A stretch of DNA of 7,679 nucleotides from an uncultured Oscillospiraceae bacterium. GTDB lineage: Bacteria > Bacillota > Clostridia > Oscillospirales > Oscillospiraceae. Under the pieces are notes generated by a model. That model saw only the letters and a program-made list of their open reading frames with translations, searched no databases and had not been told where the DNA came from. The first letter of the stretch is position 1; the number at the start of each line of letters is the position of its first letter. Position numbers and translations under genes: made by a program. This document shows positions 1 through 5,757 of this stretch, piece by piece. The stretch is from positions 1-7,679 of the forward strand of contig CAKTBC010000085.1 in assembly GCA_934533005.1 (NCBI GenBank), in the 5' to 3' direction.

Positions 1-1
1 G

Positions 2-583
2 AGCGTATTCGAGCGCTTCGGTGTGCCGCTGGAAGCGGTGGGGTATACCAGAAATGCGGACGGCACCACGACCGTGACCAATTCAATGGGCGGCGGTACT
101 TCCGACGGCATGACGAGCACGGCACGCTACGATGCACAGGGACGGCTGGTGTATTGGGAGCGGGTGTGGACGTGGGCTAATCTGGGAACCACCAGCGTCA
201 ACGCCGAGACGGTCTCGTACCGCGAGGACGGGAAGATCGCCTCCACGCTGCAACGCTCCGACCTCAGCGGGAGCAATGAGGAATACACAACACTCACAAC
301 GTACATCTACAATGAGCGCGGCGATCTCACGCGCATCAACGTGGAGTACGATCCGACGGATATTTTCGGCCCCGGATACTACCACGAGCTGCGCTACGAT
401 GAGCAGAACCGCCTCGTCGCCTATGTGTTTCATTATGCCGACGGCAGGGAAGGACTCCCGAGCGGCAACACCTATTTCTGGTACACAGAGGACGGGCAGC
501 GCCGCTATTACCATATGGACACGAACGGCAATCTCGTCGGCGGCCCGGACGGCACCTCGGGCGATAATCCCGTCCGCCGGTAA
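2..583 (+). CDS. 3' part of a YD/Rhs-like repeat protein (partial, 5' end outside window)
   Basis: The frame is open from the left edge to a TAA at 581-583, so about 193 C-terminal residues are visible; a GTG at 23 is probably internal. The sequence is hydrophilic and rich in Tyr, Gly, Asp and Asn, with loosely repeated units of the form Y-(D/N)-x-x-G-R/D-L: RYDAQGRLVYW, YIYNERGDLTRI, RYDEQNRLVAY and MDTNGNLVGG. These resemble the YD repeats of Rhs/wall-associated proteins, which form beta-strand shells or stalks on the cell surface. No membrane segment, toxin domain or sorting signal is visible in this part. The final residues are polar, and a terminator hairpin follows 27 bases after the stop. 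Function is unknown. The N-terminus, outside the window, would decide whether it is a secreted lipoprotein, a true Rhs protein or a generic repeat protein. The reading frame is convincing; the family name is tentative. Confidence 0.7.
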   Translation, partial: SVFERFGVPLEAVGYTRNADGTTTVTNSMGGGTSDGMTSTARYDAQGRLVYWERVWTWANLGTTSVNAETVSYREDGKIASTLQRSDLSGSNEEYTTLTTYIYNERGDLTRINVEYDPTDIFGPGYYHELRYDEQNRLVAYVFHYADGREGLPSGNTYFWYTEDGQRRYYHMDTNGNLVGGPDGTSGDNPVRR

Positions 584-610
584 TGCGGACAAACCCAAAA
601 CAAAAAAACA

Positions 611-655
611 GAGAGCCTGCGCCCTCCCGGATCGGGAGCCGCAGGCTCTCTCTTT
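611..655. terminator. Bidirectional intrinsic terminator, repeat copy 1
   Basis: A 10-bp stem (611-620 with 641-650) is extended by an inner 6-bp stem (624-629 with 633-638) around a GAT loop. On the plus strand it is followed by TCTTTT, serving the YD-repeat gene. On the minus strand it is followed by TG and a run of T, serving the acyltransferase operon, whose stop codon is at 656-658. The same 45-base element recurs at 4236-4280 with 41 of 45 positions identical, in the same orientation. Confidence 0.9.
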
Positions 656-2659
656 TCAATCGACGGAAACATAATACGGCAGATCAATCGGTCTCATATC
701 TCCATAACAGTTGAAGGCTTCTATTATGCTCGTAAAATACAGTTTATGTCCCCACTCTGTGGGATGATGAATATAATCCGCCATGACATCCCGGCTGATT
801 GGCTTGATTTCTCCAACCCGATCAAAGATGTCATACACATCCGCGAAATAAACGTTTTTCCTGCCGGCAATGTCTTTCAGCACCTCGTTGTAGAGCTTGG
901 TTGCCTCAACATTTTCCTCTTCCCACGTCATGTTCTGCTGCGGAAAACCGATCAGAATGACATCGATCCCGTTTTCCTGAAGAATATCAACGGCGCTTTC
1001 CATATCGCTCTTATAGCAGTTTATATTTTTCTCCGCAGCGGCATCCGTATCGCAATGATCCTCCATGCCAAATTCGATCATGACCACATCCGGATGCAAC
1101 TCTATAATTTGAGGAATGTTTTCCAGCAGGTAATCCCGGCTTCCTTCTTCGACCGATAGCTGCGCCGTGTTGACATCCACACCGTAATACTGTTCCAACG
1201 ATCCGGCAAGATAATACAGGAATATATCCTGACCGTTCGTATCAGCACCGGCGCCGATGGAATCACCGCATAAAGCGATCGTTATGCTCTCGCCATTAAG
1301 AACCTTGCTTTTTACGTCGTCGCTCAGATACGAACTGCTGTCCGTTACGGCTTCCAATTCCTTCTCACTGACCAGGTACTCATAGTCCACGCAGATCTGA
1401 TAGCTCCGGTTGCTTTCCGGATTCTGATTTTCGGAATCGCGGACCAGGGAAAACTTCCCGGAATCATACGTCACATGATGTTCGCTGTAATTTGGAATTG
1501 CCGACGAATCGGTCCTTCGTATTGTACCTCTTTCATAGTCAACAAGGTAATCGGTTCCTTCTTTATACTCAGCTACATTTCCGGCGCTGTCCATGCTGTA
1601 AACGCTTCGGACTTCCTCCGGCTTATGAAGCAGTCTTTTCGGCAGAAGATCGACCAGAACAAGGGTTTCTCCATGCTCCGACTTCGTGATTTCCGTCAGA
1701 CTTTCCGATTTGATCGCCCCGCATAGCCGCAGATCCTCCGCGAGAATACTTGTTCTTACCCTTTGCCCCTCGCTGTTGCAGTGATTTACCGCATCCGCCA
1801 TCAAATCGATCGGGAACATGTACAACCGGGGATCGCTGATATAGGGGATCCCCACCAGCTCCTCTTCCAGCTCTGCCAGCTTTAAAAAATCATCGACGCT
1901 GCACGAAACGCTTTCGTACAGGATCGGGGAGGAGACAAAATAAATGCTGGCGCCGCGCTCCTCAACATACTTTTTCAGATCCCTCAGGTATTCAATGCTT
2001 CGGTCGGTAATGCTTACGTTCCCGTTGTTATCGAGAACGGATATATGGCCGTAGGTGCTCTCCCTCTCAAAATAATCGGACATGGCATAATATCTGGGCC
2101 ATGTCATCTGCCCGTTCTCAGAACTGAAAGCGCTTCGGGAATAGTTGCCGGAGGAGCCGCCGTACGAATGCTTTTTCGCGGCATACGAAAACATATATCC
2201 CACAAACTCTTTCCAGTCACCGGGCGGGATCAGCTTGTACATATCGATGTTATCATCAATGCCGGACATAATAAGCGACTGACCCCAATAAGCGAAATTA
2301 TCTACCCAGTCGTACTCGTAGCCTAATAAGACGATATCCCCTTCATTTATGTTTTCCTTGGCCAGTTCGCTGGTAAACAAGTAGCCGAATCCGGCGTGCA
2401 ATCCCAGATTGGCTACCTTATAACCGGTTTGCTCTTCCAAAAGTTCCTGATCCAGCCCGAACGCGGAGGAACTGCCAGCGATCATTATGATCTTCTTTTC
2501 ATCTGTATTCTCCAGAATCCTGTATTTATCTACGATCATGCTCTGGTAGGAAGGCTCGAATACCCCTTTTTTCTGGATCAGGATCCCGAATACTACGGCT
2601 TCAAACAGGATCAGGCTGAGAAGAAGCGTGGTTAACATGAATTTAATATATTTCGACAT
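656..2659 (-). CDS. Membrane-anchored protein with two SGNH/GDSL-like hydrolase/acyltransferase domains
   Basis: This 667-residue protein probably accepts acyl groups from the neighbouring MBOAT protein and transfers them to an extracellular glycan, as DltD, PatB and AlgJ/AlgX do with their partners. Residues 7-28 form a signal anchor. A first SGNH-like domain has a GSSSAFGLD block at 62-70 and a DAVNH block at 289-293, followed by NSEGQRVRT. A beta-rich linker (about 330-430) contains the EGTDYLVDYERGTIRR motif at 367-382. A second, typical SGNH domain has GDSIGAGAD at 465-473 (nucleophile Ser467), FGMED at 530-534 in place of the usual GxND, and HHPTEWGH at 631-638 (catalytic His probably 632). 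Its start lies 12 bases after the MBOAT stop, and the AGAGGA ribosome binding site overlaps that stop codon, so translation is probably coupled. The domain assignment is strong; the substrate and acetyl as the acyl group are inferred. The tandem SGNH arrangement is less usual than one domain per partner. Confidence 0.87.
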   Translation of the reverse strand: MSKYIKFMLTTLLLSLILFEAVVFGILIQKKGVFEPSYQSMIVDKYRILENTDEKKIIMIAGSSSAFGLDQELLEEQTGYKVANLGLHAGFGYLFTSELAKENINEGDIVLLGYEYDWVDNFAYWGQSLIMSGIDDNIDMYKLIPPGDWKEFVGYMFSYAAKKHSYGGSSGNYSRSAFSSENGQMTWPRYYAMSDYFERESTYGHISVLDNNGNVSITDRSIEYLRDLKKYVEERGASIYFVSSPILYESVSCSVDDFLKLAELEEELVGIPYISDPRLYMFPIDLMADAVNHCNSEGQRVRTSILAEDLRLCGAIKSESLTEITKSEHGETLVLVDLLPKRLLHKPEEVRSVYSMDSAGNVAEYKEGTDYLVDYERGTIRRTDSSAIPNYSEHHVTYDSGKFSLVRDSENQNPESNRSYQICVDYEYLVSEKELEAVTDSSSYLSDDVKSKVLNGESITIALCGDSIGAGADTNGQDIFLYYLAGSLEQYYGVDVNTAQLSVEEGSRDYLLENIPQIIELHPDVVMIEFGMEDHCDTDAAAEKNINCYKSDMESAVDILQENGIDVILIGFPQQNMTWEEENVEATKLYNEVLKDIAGRKNVYFADVYDIFDRVGEIKPISRDVMADYIHHPTEWGHKLYFTSIIEAFNCYGDMRPIDLPYYVSVD

Positions 2660-2671
2660 ACGAATATCCTC

Positions 2672-4129
2672 TCAGAACTGGAAATACAGGAAGGAAGCGT
2701 CAACGAATCCATCCGTATTGCATGCGCCGAATATGCATACACAAACGATCGTCGCTATCAGCAGACATTGCAAAACAAAGGGTTGAGCCTTATACCGGAG
2801 GTATACCTCGTGCTCCTTCCGGCGCGCATTCTGCACAACACAGAATACGATCGTCACGACCGCGGTCACAAATGTCGCTGCGGCAGTACCGGCGATATTT
2901 AATAATTCCGGATCAAATATACTGACAAAATCAAAGAACAGTATCCTTTTGCAGATTTTCAATGCGTCGATAATGCCGGAATGGAAAAACGTCCAGGTCG
3001 CGGTTATCAAGCCGAAAACAACAAATCGCTTTAGGAATACAATGCTTTCCAGCTCTTCGGATACCTGCCATTTTTCGTATATTCTCTTTTTTACGGGGCG
3101 TATCATCTGACCGGCCACGACCAGTAAACCATTGAACAGTCCCCATGCAACAAAATGCCACTGTGATCCATGCCATAAGCCGCTGATGAGGAAAACGATA
3201 AGAACGTTGATGTATTTTCTCAGCGTTCCCTTTCGGTTTCCGCCGAGAGGGATATAGACATTTTCGATAAACCATTCGTTTAGGCTAACATGCCACCGGT
3301 TCCAGAACTCGGAGGTGCTCCTGGACAGGTAAGGATTATTAAAGTTTCTGCCAACATCAATATTGAGAAGCTTGGCAGCACCGCGCGCCATGTCGGAATA
3401 CGCATTGAAATCCGCGTAGATATACAGCGAAAAACAGCACGCGGCTATCAGCAATTCCATGGACGAATGATGCAGATAATCATCCAGAATACGGGTAACG
3501 ACCGCATTCAGATTATTGGCCACAAGGATCTTTTCAAATGCGCCCCAAACGAACAGGATCGTGCCCTTCTGCGCCTGTTCAAAATCGAATTTTCCGGGAT
3601 CCTTTATTTGCGGTAGAAGTATCCTTGCTTTCTGTATCGGGCCGGATAAGACCGAGGGAAAGAAGGCGGCAAATGCCGCATAACGAATGAGGTTCTTCTC
3701 GGCGGGGATCCTTCCGCGATATACGTCGGACAAATATGCGCAGGTCTGGAATACGATAAATGACAGGCCAACCGGCAATACAACGTTCCATTCTATATTG
3801 AGCCCGGATCCGATATTCAGCGCATCGGCTAAAAGATTGCCGTTCTTTATGATGAACGGCGTATATTTAAACCCGACCAGAACGGCAATTTCCAGAGCAA
3901 AGGAAAGAATATATGCGCCTCTGGAGTGCTTTTTCTCGATGATCAGCGCACTAAGATATGATACAAGAGTTAATCCAACCAGTGTGATCAGCATGGACGG
4001 ATGACCGAACCCATAAAACAGATAGCTTCCGACGAAAATGGCTATATACCGATATTTTGACGGGATCACATAATATGCGGCGAAGAACACCAGCAGAAAT
4101 CCCAAAAAAGGAAGCGACAGAAAATTCAT
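2672..4129 (-). CDS. MBOAT-family membrane O-acyltransferase (AlgI/PatA/DltB type)
   Basis: An integral membrane acyltransferase that should pass acyl groups across the cytoplasmic membrane to modify a surface polymer. The protein has 485 residues, normal for AlgI-type MBOATs, with many hydrophobic segments from residue 4 onward. Diagnostic motifs are STSEFWNRWHVSLNEWF followed by YIPLGGNRKGT (His280 in RWH) and ISGLWHGSQWHFVAWGL, whose WHG His320 is the conserved active-site histidine of the family. The usual WGxxHG end of that motif reads WGLFNG, with Asn333 for His. The C-terminus FLYFQF is typical. I start at the ATG at 4129 because GGAGGG lies at 4133-4138 and the N-terminus MNFLSLPFLGF matches the family. 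A GTG at 4171 would add 14 residues but sits at the predicted transcription start. It is the first gene of a two-gene operon with the SGNH protein. Acetyl is the likely acyl group, not shown. Confidence 0.93.
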   Translation of the reverse strand: MNFLSLPFLGFLLVFFAAYYVIPSKYRYIAIFVGSYLFYGFGHPSMLITLVGLTLVSYLSALIIEKKHSRGAYILSFALEIAVLVGFKYTPFIIKNGNLLADALNIGSGLNIEWNVVLPVGLSFIVFQTCAYLSDVYRGRIPAEKNLIRYAAFAAFFPSVLSGPIQKARILLPQIKDPGKFDFEQAQKGTILFVWGAFEKILVANNLNAVVTRILDDYLHHSSMELLIAACCFSLYIYADFNAYSDMARGAAKLLNIDVGRNFNNPYLSRSTSEFWNRWHVSLNEWFIENVYIPLGGNRKGTLRKYINVLIVFLISGLWHGSQWHFVAWGLFNGLLVVAGQMIRPVKKRIYEKWQVSEELESIVFLKRFVVFGLITATWTFFHSGIIDALKICKRILFFDFVSIFDPELLNIAGTAAATFVTAVVTIVFCVVQNARRKEHEVYLRYKAQPFVLQCLLIATIVCVCIFGACNTDGFVDASFLYFQF

Positions 4130-4132
4130 GTT

Positions 4133-4138
4133 CCCTCC
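4133..4138 (-). promoter_or_regulatory. Ribosome binding site deciding the MBOAT start
   Basis: GGAGGG on the minus strand lies 3 bases before the ATG at 4127-4129 (4 bases counting from GGAGG). The spacing is slightly short, but no comparable site precedes the GTG at 4171, so this site supports the shorter protein. Confidence 0.75.
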
Positions 4139-4179
4139 AAAAGTGACATCTTTTTCCTTCTTGCTACACACTATTTGCC

Positions 4180-4188
4180 ATTATACCA
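4180..4188 (-). promoter_or_regulatory. Extended -10 promoter of the MBOAT-SGNH operon
   Basis: On the minus strand TGGTATAAT forms an extended -10 element (TATAAT at 4180-4185, TG at 4187-4188). No good -35 hexamer lies 16-18 bases upstream, which is common for extended -10 promoters. Transcription would start near 4173 and leave a leader of about 43 bases before the ATG at 4129. It lies inside the low-G+C block, so the cassette seems to carry its own promoter. Confidence 0.7.
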
Positions 4189-4235
4189 TAACAAATCGTT
4201 TTTTTGGTTACTTTCTTGATATTTTCAGTAAAAAA

Positions 4236-4280
4236 GAGAGTCTGCGTGCTCCCGGATCGGGAGCCGCGGGCTCTCTCTTT
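4236..4280. terminator. Intrinsic terminator, repeat copy 2
   Basis: This is the same hairpin as at 611-655 (41/45 identical). The outer stem is 4236-4245 with 4266-4275, including two G-T pairs, and the inner CTCCCG/CGGGAG stem surrounds GAT. On the minus strand a run of six T follows, 12 bases after the glycosylase TAA (4288-4290), so it terminates that gene. On the plus strand TCTTT follows, although no plus-strand gene now ends here. Confidence 0.9.
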
Positions 4281-4287
4281 ATCTTTT

Positions 4288-4791
4288 TTATTTTCCGTCT
4301 AGCGCCTCGCGCACGATTTCCCAAGCGTCGACGAGCGCGTCGAGCGAGCGCGCAGCGTTCGCGGGACTTGTGGAGGGAAGAAAAATATCTTCCCGCCCGG
4401 TGAGCGGGTAGATATACTTTCGGTACAGCCGGTGGGCTGTTCCGCCGTTCGTGAAGATCTGCCGGATGGACGCCGTTTCCAGGATGGGTGTGAGATCGTT
4501 CGGCACGGCGTTTCGGATGGAGGCGTCGGACGAGCCCGCAATCTCGCACGAGGCGATCACATCCCAGAGCGCGATGCGGTGTTCGAAGAGAAACGCGCGC
4601 TTTTCCTCTACCGTCTGCGGCACGTCTGCGCCGAGCAGCGCCGCGAGTACCCGCCAGAAGCGGTTTTGCGGATGCCCGTAAAAGAACTTCTGCTCGCGGG
4701 ACTTTACCGAGGGGAACGATCCGAGAATCAGTATCCGCGAATCCGGCGCATACACTGCCGGGAAGGGATGACAGAGCGATTCTTTTTCCAT
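4288..4791 (-). CDS. DNA-deoxyinosine (hypoxanthine) glycosylase, UDG superfamily family 6 type
   Basis: A base-excision repair enzyme expected to remove hypoxanthine, the deamination product of adenine, from DNA in the cytoplasm. The 167-residue protein has the family pattern near the N-terminus: ILILGSFPS, then FFYGHPQNRFW, and later WDVIASCEIAGSSDASI. Near the C-terminus is LPSTSPANA, the DNA-contacting loop typical of family 6 rather than of the thymine/uracil mismatch (Mug) group. The Asn of the HPQNRFW segment is the probable catalytic position. The start at 4791 is chosen because GGAGGT (4799-4804) lies 7 bases upstream. A longer frame back to a TTG at 4851 is excluded because that TTG is part of the -35 box. 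It is monocistronic, with its own promoter and terminator. A broader uracil/mismatch specificity cannot be excluded from sequence alone. Confidence 0.9.
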   Translation of the reverse strand: MEKESLCHPFPAVYAPDSRILILGSFPSVKSREQKFFYGHPQNRFWRVLAALLGADVPQTVEEKRAFLFEHRIALWDVIASCEIAGSSDASIRNAVPNDLTPILETASIRQIFTNGGTAHRLYRKYIYPLTGREDIFLPSTSPANAARSLDALVDAWEIVREALDGK

Positions 4792-4798
4792 TCCATTT

Positions 4799-4804
4799 AC
4801 CTCC
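4799..4804 (-). promoter_or_regulatory. Ribosome binding site deciding the glycosylase start
   Basis: GGAGGT on the minus strand lies 7 bases before the ATG at 4789-4791, which is optimal. The upstream in-frame ATG at 4807-4809 would be only about 7 bases from the predicted transcription start. Confidence 0.8.
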
Positions 4805-4822
4805 GGCATGAGAACTGCCCCC

Positions 4823-4851
4823 AGTATATAACCGCCCCGGCGCCGTTTCAA
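4823..4851 (-). promoter_or_regulatory. Sigma-A type promoter of the DNA glycosylase gene
   Basis: On the minus strand TTGAAA (4846-4851) and TATACT (4823-4828) are separated by exactly 17 bases. Transcription should start near 4816, about 25 bases before the ATG at 4791. The -35 box lies in the 12-base loop of an inverted repeat, CCCCGGC (4835-4841) and GCCGGGG (4854-4860). Confidence 0.8.
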
Positions 4852-4860
4852 GAGCCGGGG
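4835..4860. repeat. G+C-rich inverted repeat between the IclR and glycosylase genes
   Basis: CCCCGGC at 4835-4841 pairs with GCCGGGG at 4854-4860 (7 of 7), leaving a 12-base loop that contains the glycosylase -35 box. It follows the IclR stop by 18 bases on the minus strand. It could help end IclR transcription, but no T run follows, so it is not a standard terminator; it could also be a protein-binding site. Confidence 0.45.
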
Positions 4861-4878
4861 ATCGTATGGCGAGGCGGC

Positions 4879-5610
4879 TTATGGTTTTTCTTCTTTTTTT
4901 CGATATCCAAGCGCCGTGGAGATCATCGCGGCCGCGGCGCAGACCTCGTCGATCGCCGTGCGAAAGGCGTCGGACTGTACGCTGCGGAGCATGCCGATGA
5001 CGCTCACGGCGTACCGCGCCTGTCCCTCCACGGTATAGACCGGCGCGGAAACAGAGCGCAGACCGATCCGGTATTCGCCGTTTTCCACGGCGTAGCCGTC
5101 GGCGCGGCAGCGGTCAATCTCCTGCATCAGAGCGGGAATGTCCGTAACGGTGTGGGGCGTGAACTGCGTCATGCTCTGCGCGCGCAGCACGGTTTCCGCG
5201 CTGGTGCGCGGCATGTGCGCAAGGAACACCTTCCCCGGCGCTGTGCAGTAAATGGGCAGTCGTGTGCCGATGTCCGATACAACGCGCAGGCCGTTTCCCG
5301 TCTCCGCCTGATCGAGCGTGATGACGCTGCCGCCCTCGCAGAATGAGAGCATGACGGACGCGCCCGTCTGCTGGCACAGATGCTCCATATAAGGCCGCGC
5401 CGAGCGCGATATGTCCCACGAGCGCTTTACCTGCTGTCCATATTCAAAAAGCCGCACGCCGAGGGTATACCGGCCGTCGGACGTCTGCGTTACCACGTCG
5501 TACATACGCATTGTCGTCAGCAGGCCGAACACGGTGCTTTTCGGATAGCCGCACAGCGCGGACACCTCCTTGAGCAGCAGCGGTCTGTCCGCCCGGCTGA
5601 GGATCTGCAA
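4879..5610 (-). CDS. IclR-family transcriptional regulator (start region abnormal)
   Basis: A DNA-binding regulator with an N-terminal winged helix-turn-helix and a C-terminal effector domain. In the 243-residue frame that begins at a TTG, the helix-turn-helix covers about residues 9-55 (LLLKEVSALCGYPKSTVFGLL). The effector domain carries the IclR hallmark GTRLPIYCTAPGKVFLAH at 115-132 and YRIGLRSVSAPVY at 180-192. Both are well preserved. The odd part is the beginning: IclR proteins normally start about seven residues earlier with a MxxSxxRVLQIL-like helix. Here VLQIL is in frame, but the frame has no ATG or GTG before it, only the TTG at 5608-5610 with GAGG just two bases away. An ATG with a good ribosome binding site lies at 5630-5632 in a different frame. 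The regulated genes and effector are unknown, and no catabolic operon is adjacent. Confidence 0.85.
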   Translation of the reverse strand: MQILSRADRPLLLKEVSALCGYPKSTVFGLLTTMRMYDVVTQTSDGRYTLGVRLFEYGQQVKRSWDISRSARPYMEHLCQQTGASVMLSFCEGGSVITLDQAETGNGLRVVSDIGTRLPIYCTAPGKVFLAHMPRTSAETVLRAQSMTQFTPHTVTDIPALMQEIDRCRADGYAVENGEYRIGLRSVSAPVYTVEGQARYAVSVIGMLRSVQSDAFRTAIDEVCAAAAMISTALGYRKKEEKP

Positions 5611-5643
5611 TACCTCGAAATGGAATGACCATTTTCGCCTCTT
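5611..5643 (-). other. Displaced IclR start: ribosome binding site, ATG and probable single-base insertion
   Basis: On the minus strand AAGAGG (5638-5643) is followed after 5 bases by ATG (5630-5632), encoding MVIPFRG in a frame that does not enter the IclR frame. Removing one of the two adjacent G residues (C at 5613-5614 on the plus strand) gives MVIPFR-VLQILS, matching how IclR proteins start and yielding about 250 residues. This may be a true mutation, a sequencing or assembly error, or a coincidence with a real TTG start. Confidence 0.55.
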
Positions 5644-5659
5644 GCTTTTCCGCCTTTTC

Positions 5660-5670
5660 TGTTCGGAACA
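5660..5670. promoter_or_regulatory. Short palindrome upstream of the IclR gene, possible operator
   Basis: TGTTC-G-GAACA is a perfect 5-1-5 palindrome located 27 bases before the ATG at 5632 (minus strand). IclR proteins bind palindromes and often regulate themselves, so it is a candidate operator. No convincing -10/-35 pair was found next to it, and an 11-base palindrome can arise by chance. Confidence 0.3.
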
Positions 5671-5676
5671 CGAAAG

Positions 5677-5710
5677 AAACCCGGTTGCCGCTTAATGCGT
5701 AACCGGGTTT
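5677..5710 (-). terminator. Second hairpin downstream of the HIT gene
   Basis: AAACCCGGTT (5677-5686) pairs with AACCGGGTTT (5701-5710), a 10-bp stem with a 14-base loop. On the minus strand TTTCTTTC follows the stem, so it is the more terminator-like of the two hairpins in that direction. It lies just upstream of the IclR start and separates it from the HIT/Crp operon. Confidence 0.6.
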
Positions 5711-5722
5711 CTCGACAGACTG

Positions 5723-5750
5723 AAGGGACTGCCGCGAGGCAGTCCCTTTT
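5723..5750. terminator. Hairpin directly after the HIT gene
   Basis: AAGGGACTGCC (5723-5733) pairs with GGCAGTCCCTT (5738-5748), an 11-bp stem with a GCGA tetraloop. It begins 9 bases after the HIT stop codon on the minus strand. The T tract there is poor, whereas on the plus strand TTTT closes the hairpin. With the hairpin at 5677-5710 it fills most of the 147-base gap between HIT and IclR. Confidence 0.7.
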
Positions 5751-5757
5751 CGCGTGT

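Noticed and set aside
83..598. 171-codon open frame on the minus strand
   Set aside because: It is antisense to the YD-repeat frame, has no ribosome binding site or recognisable motif, and its composition is explained by the opposite strand.
4130..4171. Longer MBOAT starting at GTG 4171
   Set aside because: The GTG lies at the predicted transcription start and has no ribosome binding site; the ATG at 4129 has GGAGGG and a family-like N-terminus.
4172..4235. Small RNA or short gene upstream of the MBOAT operon
   Set aside because: Only the promoter and an A+T-rich tract are visible; no ribosome binding site with an open frame was found.
611..4280. Insertion sequence or integron-like mobile element
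   Set aside because: No transposase or integrase is present, and the flanking repeats are terminators rather than terminal inverted repeats; no target-site duplication was seen.
4792..4851. Longer glycosylase starting at TTG 4851 or ATG 4809
   Set aside because: The TTG is the -35 box, and the ATG at 4809 would be almost at the transcription start; GGAGGT precedes the ATG at 4791.
4432..5346. 304-codon open frame on the plus strand
   Set aside because: It lies antisense across the glycosylase and IclR genes, including their promoter region; its translation is Arg/His-rich and matches no family. It is a by-product of high G+C.
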